Origin: UBA4582 sp047629195 | Lineage (GTDB): Bacteria; Pseudomonadota; Gammaproteobacteria; Pseudomonadales; Azotimanducaceae | Length of the DNA: 31,810 nt | NCBI GenBank assembly: GCA_047629195.1 | Contig: JBLHWY010000069.1 | Span: forward strand, 1 to 31,810 | Direction of reading: 5' to 3' | Shown: piece by piece, positions 14,982-23,160 of the stretch | Layout of the letters: every line of letters starts with the position of its first letter | Position numbering within the stretch: position 1 is the stretch's first letter | Made by a program: the position numbers and the translations under genes | The notes under the pieces: generated by a model | Told to the model about the DNA's origin: nothing | The model's database searches: none | The model's input: only the letters and a program-made list of their open reading frames with translations

Positions 14982-16682
14982 ATGCGCAATCAACTTACTT
15001 CATTCTCATTAACCCTAGTGGCCGTCAGTTTGATCTCAAGCTGTGGCAGCGGCGATATCAACATTGCCCCATCTACGGTTGATAATTCTAGCGACAACTC
15101 AACCACAACAACCGGCGCGACACCCACAATCAACCCCTGTGCGTCTTATGTAAATTCCGGCGGCCAAACCATCGAAGCGGTCTTCAACGGGACAGACTGC
15201 ACCTACTCGCCTGCCTTCGTTGACGCGGGTAACAACCTGAAGGTCGATATGACAATTCCAGTCCTCAGCAATGGCGGCGTACACATATTTCTGGGTAGCT
15301 TGTTCGTCGGTGAAACATACGACACCGACGCCGGACTCGCGAATGCCGGTATTGTTGGAGGCGGTGACGGACCAGTTCTCACGGTTGAAGCCGGCGCCAC
15401 ACTCGCTTTCACCTCTAATATGGACTTCTTTATCGTCAACAGGGGCTCGCAGCTTTTTGCAGTGGGCACAGAGACTAGCCCAATCACCTTTACTTCAGTT
15501 TCTGATATCGAAAGTAGTAGAGCAGCGACACCAACAATTGCATTTGATGCAGTTCAACAATGGGGCGGTATGGTCATCAATGGTTTCGGTGTGACCAACA
15601 AGTGCTCTTACACCGGTTCCGTCGCAGGTGGCGATCTGGCAACAACCGATTGTCATGTTGACGCTGAGGGCGCTGCCGGTCTGGATGAATCGCAGTACGG
15701 TGGCGATAACAACAGCGATAGCTCTGGTCGATTGGAATATGTTCGAGTCAAACATACTGGTGCGCAGGTAGCTAACGGTGACGAGCTAAACGGTATTTCA
15801 TTCGGTGCCGTGGGTAGCAACACAATCGTTAACAATCTTGAAGTTTACTCAACATTTGATGACGGAATAGAAATGTTTGGTGGCGCAGTCAACTTTAATA
15901 ACTTCGTGGCACTTTATGTTCGCGACGACGCCATCGATATCGACGAAGGTTACTCAGGCACCATCACAAATGCTTTAGTCATCCAATCGGAAGATGACGG
16001 CAATCACTGCATTGAAGCCGATGGCATTGGTTCCTTTAGTGGTTTTATGGCGGCTGAAGTGGAGTCGATTATTGACCAAGGAATTAATAGCCGCCCAACT
16101 ATTTCAAACTTGACTTGCATCATTTCACCCAACGCTATCGGTACACACGGTGACGGGGCTGGTTGGAGACTACGAGAGGGCATCTTTCCTACAATCAACG
16201 ACTCTATGGTTGTCGCTGCCTTTGGCTCTGATGATGCTGCAGCAATCAACTATTGTCTTCGTATCGAAAACCGGTCTCTGCAGGCGGCACAAGACGGCGA
16301 TCTGAATCTAAATTCTGTCATCTTCTCCTGTCTTGATCGCACCAATGGTGGCAGCCTCCCTAATGCCACAACGGTAGAGGCATTTGCTTCATCAACTGGT
16401 AATCAATTCGCAACCACATTAGCGGACGACGATCCTACCGCGACATCCAACACCGCATTGGTATTACTTGAGGGCACCCCTGCTATCTACTCCGTTGACT
16501 TCGTAACCATGATGGCAGATGGCGCAGCACCGACAGCAACGGCACCTCAGAGTGGCGGTACATTCATTGGCGCACTCAGTCAGAGTGAAGCTGATTGGAC
16601 GGCCAACTGGACTTACGGCATTCACTCCGGATCGCGCGCGGTAGATGCAAATGGCGCCGATGTTCCTCTCTGGTTCGAATAA
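14982..16682 (+). CDS. Beta-helix-like surface/periplasmic lipoprotein paired with a TonB-dependent receptor
   Basis: The 566-residue protein has a lipoprotein signal (SLTLVAVSLISSC, lipid-modified Cys at about 21) followed by a low-complexity Ser/Thr/Asn linker. The body shows parallel-beta-helix-type rungs: VLTVEAGATLAFTSNMDFFIVNRGSQLFAVGT, SPITFTSV, WGGMVINGFG, YVRVKHTGAQ, and NNLEVYSTFDDGIEMFGG / LYVRDDAIDIDEGYSG. These are like proteins often found beside TonB receptors. There is no catalytic motif I can name. The gene follows the NUP gene by 112 bases and precedes the TonB receptor by 62 bases on the same strand, so it probably serves as a substrate-capturing partner of that receptor. 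Ligand unknown; sugar- or phosphate-containing polymers are equally possible as nucleotides. Confidence 0.8.
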   Translation: MRNQLTSFSLTLVAVSLISSCGSGDINIAPSTVDNSSDNSTTTTGATPTINPCASYVNSGGQTIEAVFNGTDCTYSPAFVDAGNNLKVDMTIPVLSNGGVHIFLGSLFVGETYDTDAGLANAGIVGGGDGPVLTVEAGATLAFTSNMDFFIVNRGSQLFAVGTETSPITFTSVSDIESSRAATPTIAFDAVQQWGGMVINGFGVTNKCSYTGSVAGGDLATTDCHVDAEGAAGLDESQYGGDNNSDSSGRLEYVRVKHTGAQVANGDELNGISFGAVGSNTIVNNLEVYSTFDDGIEMFGGAVNFNNFVALYVRDDAIDIDEGYSGTITNALVIQSEDDGNHCIEADGIGSFSGFMAAEVESIIDQGINSRPTISNLTCIISPNAIGTHGDGAGWRLREGIFPTINDSMVVAAFGSDDAAAINYCLRIENRSLQAAQDGDLNLNSVIFSCLDRTNGGSLPNATTVEAFASSTGNQFATTLADDDPTATSNTALVLLEGTPAIYSVDFVTMMADGAAPTATAPQSGGTFIGALSQSEADWTANWTYGIHSGSRAVDANGADVPLWFE

Positions 16683-16744
16683 CCCGCTTTGATGAGGACG
16701 TACTGACGTCTGACTTCGGACTAACTTCAAGCTAGGAGCCCAAA

Positions 16745-16780
16745 ATGAAAAGCGGTATGGAAAGCAGTATGAAAACCAGT
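16745..16780 (+). repeat. 12-bp imperfect tandem repeat multiplying the receptor start codon
   Basis: Three 12-bp units (16745-16756, 16757-16768, 16769-16780) each begin with ATG and encode Met-x-Ser/Thr-x quartets (MKSG, MESS, MKTS). They add positively charged, flexible residues before the signal-peptide hydrophobic core. Initiation at the second or third ATG would still give an exportable protein. Confidence 0.8.
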
Positions 16781-19456
16781 GTAAAAAAAGTGCTGATGGG
16801 TATGGCTGCAGTCATGCCTTTCTTTTTTCAGACCTCAGCGCTAGCGCAAGAAATGGAAGAAGTCATCGTCCAGGCCAGGTTGAAAAGCGGTGCAGAAGCG
16901 CTAGTCAGCGAAAGGATGGATGATGCCGTCGTATCCGATATACTCGGCGCGGAAATGATCGGTAGAACCGGTGATTCAACAGTCGCTTCGGCGCTTCGGC
17001 GCGTTGCGGGCTTATCTTTAGTCGGCGGAAAATTCGTTTACATTCGCGGCCTGGGTGAACGATATTCCAGCTCAACCCTCAATGGCTCGTCGATTCCCTC
17101 TCCTGACCTTACACGAAACGTTATTCCCCTCGACATCTTTCCCACTGCGATTGTCGAGTCTCTGCGGGTTCAAAAAGCCTATTCAGCTGACAAAGCAGCG
17201 AGCTTTGGTGGCGGTAGCGTAGACATACGCACTAAGGGGATACCAGATCAGTTTACCTACTCTATCGAGGCTACGGGTGATGTTAACTCAGAGTTGAATG
17301 GAGACGTCTTCAGCTACGCAGGCGGCGGCGACGATCGCGGCGGCCAGGATGACGGCGCGCGCGCTTTGTCAGGGAACATTACTTCGGCAATTGGCCGTTT
17401 TACCGGTAACCTCGATGCTCAAAACATTCTCAATGCACTGAGAAAAGAAGGCAATCCAGACGCTACTATTCTGGATGCTCGGGTTGTAAATCGAGATCTA
17501 GCCATTAATTTAAACCGGGATATTTCAATAACCCCTGAATCAGCCAGCCCAAACTTGAACCTAAGGGGCACCATCGGCAACAACTTTTATCTGACGGACG
17601 ACCTGGAAGCGGGGTTCTTAATCGCCGGCAGCTACGGCACTCAATGGCGCGAGACAAGTACGCTTGCACGGGATTTTACCTTCCCCGAACAACGGTTTGA
17701 ACGAGAGGTTGAATCAACCTATACGGTCAATCTGAATGCAAACGTAAATTTCGGAATTCGCTACACAGATGACCATGAAATATCCTCTACCAGCCTATAC
17801 ATCAGAAACACCGATGATGAAGTCCAGGTCATTGATTTCTTTAATGCAGACAGAGAAAAGTCTGACGGGATTGGTTTTCGCGAAGAGCGCATCATCTATG
17901 AAGAACGTGCGCTCATCGTCAATCAACTTAAAGGGAGTCATCGAACCGGCGCAGCAACAAAGGAACTTTGGAACAATAGCTTTTTAAAGTTTATACCTTT
18001 ACATGTTTTACCGGATGAAACTGAAGTTTCATGGATCTATTCAGAATCCAGAGCGATGACATCGATTCCTAATGAGGTCTATGTATCCTCTAATACAGTA
18101 ACCGACGTGCTGACAGGTGATGTGCTATCAAGTGATGTCATTACGGATAGCGCGGCGGCGGATTACAGGTTTACAGATCTTGATGACAACGTCATACACT
18201 ACGGCTGGCAATTTACTGTCCCATTCGAAACAGCTTCTTCATTTATAGAAGTTAGCGCAGGTAGTGACCATGCGCAGAAATCACGTACTTATCGCCAGTC
18301 TCAGTTTAGTCTTGGCGCACTCGATGTTGCAGACTCAGCCACCTTGGCAGGCGCCCTCAGCAATGTCTTTTCTACCGCAAACATCACCGACCCAGCTAAC
18401 AATTACGTTTTTAATCTTACTGGTACTAACAATCAAAGTTATCTTGCAGCAACAATGACAGATGCCGTATTTGGTATGATCGATTGGACCTGGAATGATA
18501 AGTGGCGAATAGGCGCTGGCGCTCGATGGGAGAACTATCGACAGGTAGCCCTCGACTGGAATATCTACGGATACACCACTTCCAGCCCACAGATCTCTAA
18601 CGACCCCGTCGTACTTGCAAATGGTACCTTCTCGGAAGATAACATCTATCCGTCTGTTTCAGTGACTTACATTGGCGACCTATGGGCCGAAGTCTTTCAA
18701 CTTCGATTCGGCTGGAGTCAAACAGTGGTACGCCCAGATCTTCGTGAAATTACCGACGCCAGCTATATTGATGCCCGTACCGGTTTTCTCACAGACGGCA
18801 ACCCGACCGTAAGACCTGCGGACATCACCAATTTTGATATCCGCGCCGAGTGGTTTTTCTCCTCCGGAGATAACCTGACTGCTTCAGCCTTTTTTAAGGA
18901 TATTGAAAACCCAATAGAGTTCTTTGAATCAGCGGCGAGCGATACTAATCGCGCAAGAGAAATTATCAATGCCGAGTCTGCACAAGTCGCTGGCGTAGAA
19001 TTGGAAGGTCTCAAGGATCTGGCATTTCTTGGCAGCTATGGCGAAACTTTGTTTCTGCAGGGCAACCTAACAATTCAAGATTCTGAACTGGTTGCCGGTA
19101 TCCAGGCCGATGCACCCACCAACAACGTGAGGAAAATAACAGGCGCCTCGGACTACGTCGCAAACATTGTGTTGGGCTTTGATTCTTTAGCCGGCGCCCA
19201 TGCTGCGACTATTTCCTACAACGTCTTCGGTGAACGGATTTATGTTGCGGGGCGAAATGGGGCACCTGACGGGGAAGAGCAACCATTTCACTCGTTGGAT
19301 ATGACCTACAGTTGGTATCCAACGGAATCAATCACACTGAAATTAAAGGTGCAGAATCTGCTTGATGAGGCTGTGACAATTGAACGTGCTGGCGTTGAGA
19401 CATTCGAAGAGAAACCAGGTACTACTGCCTCAATATCATTGAAGTGGCAACTATAG
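16745..19456 (+). CDS. TonB-dependent outer-membrane receptor
   Basis: The 903-residue product has a signal peptide (ending near TSALAQ), a TonB-box-like stretch MEEVIVQARL, a plug domain with STVASALRRVAGLSLVGGKFVYIRGLGERYSS and the PLDIFPTAIVESLRVQKAYSADKAASFGGGSVDIRT block, and a long 22-strand-type barrel to the C-terminal beta strand (TTASISLKWQL). The plug sequence resembles receptors for organic substrates rather than classical siderophore receptors, but the ligand is unknown. The ATG at 16745 has AGGAG seven bases upstream; three ATGs occur in the first nine codons because of a 12-bp repeat. It ends the NUP-lipoprotein-receptor group and is followed by a T-run terminator. Confidence 0.95.
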   Translation: MKSGMESSMKTSVKKVLMGMAAVMPFFFQTSALAQEMEEVIVQARLKSGAEALVSERMDDAVVSDILGAEMIGRTGDSTVASALRRVAGLSLVGGKFVYIRGLGERYSSSTLNGSSIPSPDLTRNVIPLDIFPTAIVESLRVQKAYSADKAASFGGGSVDIRTKGIPDQFTYSIEATGDVNSELNGDVFSYAGGGDDRGGQDDGARALSGNITSAIGRFTGNLDAQNILNALRKEGNPDATILDARVVNRDLAINLNRDISITPESASPNLNLRGTIGNNFYLTDDLEAGFLIAGSYGTQWRETSTLARDFTFPEQRFEREVESTYTVNLNANVNFGIRYTDDHEISSTSLYIRNTDDEVQVIDFFNADREKSDGIGFREERIIYEERALIVNQLKGSHRTGAATKELWNNSFLKFIPLHVLPDETEVSWIYSESRAMTSIPNEVYVSSNTVTDVLTGDVLSSDVITDSAAADYRFTDLDDNVIHYGWQFTVPFETASSFIEVSAGSDHAQKSRTYRQSQFSLGALDVADSATLAGALSNVFSTANITDPANNYVFNLTGTNNQSYLAATMTDAVFGMIDWTWNDKWRIGAGARWENYRQVALDWNIYGYTTSSPQISNDPVVLANGTFSEDNIYPSVSVTYIGDLWAEVFQLRFGWSQTVVRPDLREITDASYIDARTGFLTDGNPTVRPADITNFDIRAEWFFSSGDNLTASAFFKDIENPIEFFESAASDTNRAREIINAESAQVAGVELEGLKDLAFLGSYGETLFLQGNLTIQDSELVAGIQADAPTNNVRKITGASDYVANIVLGFDSLAGAHAATISYNVFGERIYVAGRNGAPDGEEQPFHSLDMTYSWYPTESITLKLKVQNLLDEAVTIERAGVETFEEKPGTTASISLKWQL

Positions 19457-19512
19457 CCAGTCTCTCAAGCTGGATAGGAACCTGTTAACCACTGAGCGTT
19501 TAGTTAGAGAAA

Positions 19513-19533
19513 GGGCGACTAAGCGAGTCGCCC
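19513..19533. terminator. Perfect 8-bp hairpin downstream of the TonB receptor gene
   Basis: GGGCGACT (19513-19520), loop AAGCG, AGTCGCCC (19526-19533). It is immediately followed by an AT-rich stretch and a second hairpin with a T-run. Being symmetric, it could also serve the convergent phoB transcript. Confidence 0.6.
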
Positions 19534-19540
19534 TATTTAG

Positions 19541-19566
19541 ACGGTCAGAAATGGCCGTTTTTTTTT
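19541..19566 (+). terminator. Rho-independent terminator of the TonB receptor transcript
   Basis: ACGGTC (19541-19546) pairs with GGCCGT (19553-19558, including one G-T pair) around loop AGAAAT, followed by a run of nine T (19558-19566). This is the clearest intrinsic terminator in the window. Confidence 0.8.
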
Positions 19567-19578
19567 AGAAAAATTTAA

Positions 19579-20289
19579 CTATACGATTTCTTTAAACCGA
19601 TAGCCTACGCCCCGAATCGTTTCGATAAATGTTTGCGATGGATCTACTTTCTTTCGTATGGAGCGAATGTGAACGTCGACGTTCCTGTCGACCAAAACAA
19701 CAACATCTCCTGCTGCCTTTGCTAACAATTGCGCTCTCGTAAACACTCTACCGGGATGACAGGCGAGGTAATGCAACAACCTAAATTCTGTTGCAGTAAA
19801 TTTTATCACCTCACCATTTAGCGTAACTTTGTGTTTGTCTGGCTCCAGGATCAAGCCATCAACTTCAATCCGCTCATTGGTTTCAGATTGCTGGGCGGCT
19901 AACCCTCTGCGCAGCACGACTTTTACACGAGCGACCAATTCCTTCGGACTAAATGGCTTAATCACGTAGTCATCTGCACCAAGACCTAACCCAAGCACCA
20001 AATCACTTTCTTCACTTTTAGCAGTGACCATAATGATCGGGATATGGGTCGTGGTCTGATCGCTTTTCATCGTCCGGCAAATATCAAGACCGTCCATACT
20101 CGGTAACATGAGATCAAGTAAGACAAGATCAGGTTTAGTGTCTTGAATCAGCTTCAGCCCTTTTACACCATCGTCAGATGTCATGACATAAAAACCTTCC
20201 CGACGGAGGTTGTAACTCAACACCTCTAAAATATCAGGCTCATCCTCAACAATCACAATTGACTTCTGGGTACCCGTTGATCGGTACAT
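19579..20289 (-). CDS. phoB: PhoB/OmpR-family response regulator
   Basis: The 236-residue protein has a receiver domain (about 9-125) with acidic pair E15-D16, phospho-acceptor D59 in LVLLDLMLP, T89 and K111 (YVIKPFSPKEL), then an OmpR-type winged helix (about 142-233) with FTATEFRLLHYLACHPGRVFTRAQLL, VDRNVDVHIRSIRKKVD and the wing ETIRGVGYRF. The receiver loop and winged helix are most like PhoB, the phosphate-starvation activator. The gene is preceded by AGAGG before its ATG. No phoR or other histidine kinase is adjacent, unlike the usual phoBR operon, so it may be an orphan or a PhoB-like paralogue. Its transcript converges on the TonB receptor. I found no Pho box by eye in the nearby upstream regions. 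Confidence 0.85.
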   Translation of the reverse strand: MYRSTGTQKSIVIVEDEPDILEVLSYNLRREGFYVMTSDDGVKGLKLIQDTKPDLVLLDLMLPSMDGLDICRTMKSDQTTTHIPIIMVTAKSEESDLVLGLGLGADDYVIKPFSPKELVARVKVVLRRGLAAQQSETNERIEVDGLILEPDKHKVTLNGEVIKFTATEFRLLHYLACHPGRVFTRAQLLAKAAGDVVVLVDRNVDVHIRSIRKKVDPSQTFIETIRGVGYRFKEIV

Positions 20290-20361
20290 TTTTAGCCTCT
20301 CGATTCACTAGATTTAGTCGAAAGGGTAGCACCCAGCTGTTAAGAACAAATAAATGGCTAT

Positions 20362-20622
20362 TTACAGATTATTTACATTCGAGTTCAATTCTTCGACATG
20401 AGCCTTTGCTTGTTTGCGTGAAGCATACAAAGCAATACGTTTGTTAGAACCGAATTCGCGATCTAGCTCCAACCCCTTACCGGGGAAGTTACCCCAGTGA
20501 TACTTCTTGCCCTTACTCGCATCAGGCAACTCCCACACGCCAAAGCTCTTGGGCATAGTCCAACCGGGTTTAGTTGGATGTCGTTTCAGGTCTTGCTCGG
20601 ACAACATATCATCTGTATTCAT
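20362..20622 (-). CDS. Small conserved-looking protein of unknown function, coupled to the diheme lipoprotein gene
   Basis: An 86-residue, charged, soluble protein with no signal peptide, membrane segment or cysteine. It has three Trp and a compact GVWELPD...KKYHWGNFPGKGLELDREF core, with a basic helical C-terminus (SRKQAKAHVEELNSN). I do not recognise a family. Its ATG overlaps the upstream gene's TGA by ATGA, a typical translational coupling, so it is probably a real gene. Since it lacks an export signal while its two upstream neighbours are lipoproteins, it would act in the cytoplasm. Confidence 0.6.
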   Translation of the reverse strand: MNTDDMLSEQDLKRHPTKPGWTMPKSFGVWELPDASKGKKYHWGNFPGKGLELDREFGSNKRIALYASRKQAKAHVEELNSNVNNL

Positions 20623-21872
20623 AAAAGATTTACCTCTTCAATACCACATTCGCCTTCCATTGCCGTAATCCAGCGGTTAATAAGCTCAACCCCTTCATGA
20701 TCGACCGTTGACCGCCCGAGCTCAGGCATCATTGCACCTAGGTCCACACTTTCCATACGATAACTTAGGATCGACGCCTCTGGCCTGCCAGGTTCAATAC
20801 CCACAAACCTACCTCCGGTACCTTGTCCTGCGGCAATCGGGGGCTTACAAACGCCAAGCTTTAACTCATCTGTCTCTGAAATATTAAGAAACAAACCGGA
20901 AGTATCTCCGGCACCATTAGGGTTATGGCAGTGCCCACAGTTAATGTCCAAATAACTTCGCGCTCTATCATCAATACTTGCTTGTTCATTTAGCATCATT
21001 GCATTTTTGGGCAGCCGCTTTAGCGGAAAAGCTACTGACTCGGCTAATAACCCGCGTTCGACGAGATCTGTTATCTGGTTATCTACACTTTCCAAATGTG
21101 TATAGCCTCTATTTATATGTCGAGGCTTTAAGCCAATAGGGTTCATTTTTTCGGTCGTCAGGTTTTCAATATGACATCCCTGACACTGGTTAAAATCAGG
21201 TACAGCATAGGTAAACTCAAGCGCTTCTTGCATTGAGAGGGTTGAATCGCTTGGCTGGCCTTTGCCATATAGAGATAGTTCAAACGAACTCCCTGTTATT
21301 TCAAGCATTGCCTCACTTTGATCTGAGTTCCACACGTAAGGTAATCCCTGCCAACCATCCTCACGGTGAACCAGCACTCTGGTTTCAATAAGCTGGATCT
21401 GGCTCAGCTTTAACCCTTCTGATCCAAAATCGAGCGCTTCGTCTCGCGCCTTAAGCAGTCGCTCACCGTCCCTCGGGTAATAAAAAGTTTTGGTGATAAC
21501 CGTCCCTACTGGAAAATCAATTAGCCCCTGATCGCTAAAGCTTGCCGCTTCGCCATCGGGTATCCATAGCGTACGGAATTTATGCGCATAATCAGTAAAC
21601 AACGGCGTGTTCAAATCATAGGGAACAGATCCTACATTCGGTATCAGTTGTCCGCCAGAGATAGCGAGCATTCCCCAATCAGACAGCAGACCCGGTAACT
21701 GCCCTAGCGATCCATGATCAACCATGCTGGTACTTGCTTGCTGACGACTGTCAGCGTCAGTACAAGACAAAACACATACTGACATTAAGACAAGCAGCGT
21801 GTATCGGGTGGACAATTTACGATTTAAAAATTTCATCACGACACTCATGGCTAAGCTCATATAGAAGCTCAT
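20619..21872 (-). CDS. SO2930/HNE_0200-type diheme c-type cytochrome lipoprotein
   Basis: The 417-residue product is a predicted lipoprotein (LLVLMSVCVLSC, Cys37) with two heme c motifs: C230-Q-G-C-H234 and C312-G-H-C-H316. The sequence between signal and hemes (LGQLPGLLSDWGML, VPYDLNTPLFTDYAHKFRTLWIP, FPVGTVITKTFYYPRD) fits the HNE_0200 family (TIGR03806), which is typically found next to a parallel beta-helix protein (TIGR03805), exactly as here. Presumed role is electron transfer at the cell envelope; the reaction is unknown. Start is uncertain: four in-frame ATGs (21872, 21860, 21848, 21836) lie in a 12-bp repeat, and the last gives a normal signal peptide (MKFLNRKLSTRY). It starts two bases after the upstream stop. 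Confidence 0.87.
   Translation of the reverse strand: MSFYMSLAMSVVMKFLNRKLSTRYTLLVLMSVCVLSCTDADSRQQASTSMVDHGSLGQLPGLLSDWGMLAISGGQLIPNVGSVPYDLNTPLFTDYAHKFRTLWIPDGEAASFSDQGLIDFPVGTVITKTFYYPRDGERLLKARDEALDFGSEGLKLSQIQLIETRVLVHREDGWQGLPYVWNSDQSEAMLEITGSSFELSLYGKGQPSDSTLSMQEALEFTYAVPDFNQCQGCHIENLTTEKMNPIGLKPRHINRGYTHLESVDNQITDLVERGLLAESVAFPLKRLPKNAMMLNEQASIDDRARSYLDINCGHCHNPNGAGDTSGLFLNISETDELKLGVCKPPIAAGQGTGGRFVGIEPGRPEASILSYRMESVDLGAMMPELGRSTVDHEGVELINRWITAMEGECGIEEVNLL
21834..21872 (-). repeat. 12-bp tandem repeat multiplying the cytochrome start codon
   Basis: Three 12-bp units each starting ATGAG (21872-21861, 21860-21849, 21848-21837) precede a fourth ATG at 21836. They encode MSFY, MSLA and MSVV and extend the N-terminus of the lipoprotein signal. 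Units one and two share seven leading bases plus further matches; the third is more diverged. Confidence 0.7.
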
Positions 21873-21874
21873 GC

Positions 21875-23122
21875 CTAACTGAAGGGCAGCGCTACCGGCT
21901 TCAATGGCGGCAGTTCACATCGATGATTTGTCATATCTTCATTGGGATTTGCGTACCCATTTGGCGTATCCACATTAAGCAAGGTGCTCTCTGCGTCGCC
22001 AACACAAATGGCCAATTGTTTTGGCAACTTACTATCCACAATGACGGCAGGATTAACAAAACCATCCCAGATGACGTCGGGAAAACTACCATTAAGACCA
22101 TACATCGCAAGTTTGAGGGCCTTCAATTCGACTGAACCTGGATCTTCGCCACCACCAACATAAGAATTACTATGAATGTAAATTGCTTCAGCATAAGGAT
22201 CAAAATCTTTATTTTCAATTTCAGAATCATCCTCTGTCGAAAAATAGCTGGAGACAATGATGTTAGCGGTATGATTATTTTCAAATGAATTCTCAAATAT
22301 ATGAACATGATCGTTCGCGTTGATGAGTATGCCTGAACCCGTCGGTACACCAGCGACGATTGAGCCCGCTGGCGCAAAATTATCTGTATTGTTGCTGATG
22401 ACTTTGTTCCTAAATACACGCGTTCTTTCACCCCGTTGAGAGAGGCCAGGGAGGTTAAATACCAAAATGCCACCCGTGTTGTTCTCGGCAACATTGTCAA
22501 ACACGTCTGCGTCGATCGTGTTCTCTATTTCAATACCGGCAACGTTGTAGGAAGCATGGGAGTTTTTTACAATCACATTCTTTGATTGACCCACGTAGAT
22601 GCCAGCATCAGAAGCACCAATTGCGACAGCGCCATCAATCAGCACATTTTCACATTGCACGGGATATAAGCCATAAGCCCCATTGGCCTCGTCAGGGCCA
22701 CTGGTCCATTCGACACGCACCTGACGAATGATTAGATTGCGGCATTCGTTAACTTTAATCGCATCGCCTTTTGCGTCTTCTACGGCAAAACCTTCCAATA
22801 CAATATCATCGGCATTAACAAACAGCCCTTCAGCACCCTGTGTTTGATTCTTAAAAGTCAGTATCGACTCGGCCATGCCGGCGCCGCGTAAAGTGACACC
22901 ATCTATTTTTAGAGACAAACCTCGGTTAATTTCAAAGGTGCCCGGTGGAATAACAATCACGTCTCCGGGTTTTGCCAGAATCAGCTTTTCCTGCAGTTGT
23001 TTCTGAAAATCAACGGCTACCACAGATGCCACTGGTGCCGCCCCCCCCCCTTGTTCAATAGACTCACCACAGCCCGTAATAAAAAGTACGGTGGCAGCGA
23101 GCAAACCTGCAATTATTTTCAT
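21875..23122 (-). CDS. Parallel beta-helix repeat lipoprotein (SO2931/TIGR03805 type)
   Basis: The 415-residue protein has a lipoprotein signal (GLLAATVLFITGC, Cys18), then LAKPGDVIVIPPGTFEINRGLSLKIDGVTLRGAG, the usual opening of right-handed parallel beta-helix proteins. Many rungs follow: DDIVLEGFAVEDAKGDAIKV, CRNLIIRQVRVEW, ENVLIDGAVAIGASDAGIYVGQSKNVIVKNSHAS, NVAGIEIENTIDADVFDNVAENNTGGI. Carbohydrate-active or polymer-binding roles are common for the fold, but no catalytic triad can be read. It is upstream of and nearly joined to the diheme cytochrome gene, the known family pairing. A G10 tract at codons 25-28 lies just after the signal peptide. Confidence 0.87.
   Translation of the reverse strand: MKIIAGLLAATVLFITGCGESIEQGGGAAPVASVVAVDFQKQLQEKLILAKPGDVIVIPPGTFEINRGLSLKIDGVTLRGAGMAESILTFKNQTQGAEGLFVNADDIVLEGFAVEDAKGDAIKVNECRNLIIRQVRVEWTSGPDEANGAYGLYPVQCENVLIDGAVAIGASDAGIYVGQSKNVIVKNSHASYNVAGIEIENTIDADVFDNVAENNTGGILVFNLPGLSQRGERTRVFRNKVISNNTDNFAPAGSIVAGVPTGSGILINANDHVHIFENSFENNHTANIIVSSYFSTEDDSEIENKDFDPYAEAIYIHSNSYVGGGEDPGSVELKALKLAMYGLNGSFPDVIWDGFVNPAVIVDSKLPKQLAICVGDAESTLLNVDTPNGYANPNEDMTNHRCELPPLKPVALPFS
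23041..23050. repeat. G10 homopolymer (C10 on plus strand) in the beta-helix lipoprotein gene
   Basis: Ten consecutive C on the plus strand encode Gly25-Gly26-Gly27 and the first base of the next Ala codon. The tract is in the nonconserved linker after the lipid-modified Cys18. A one-base slip would frameshift both the lipoprotein and its coupled downstream cytochrome's translation. It could equally be a read-count uncertainty. Confidence 0.9.
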
Positions 23123-23160
23123 GTTTGTTCTCTTTTTATATCAAAAAAATAGGCAAATTT

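Noticed and set aside
15099..16730. Minus-strand frames opposite the lipoprotein gene
   Set aside because: They mirror the Thr/Ala/Gly-rich coding strand and lack ribosome-binding sites and recognisable domains.
20318..20340. GGGT-AGC-ACCC hairpin after the small 86-residue gene as a terminator
   Set aside because: Only four base pairs and three T; not convincing.
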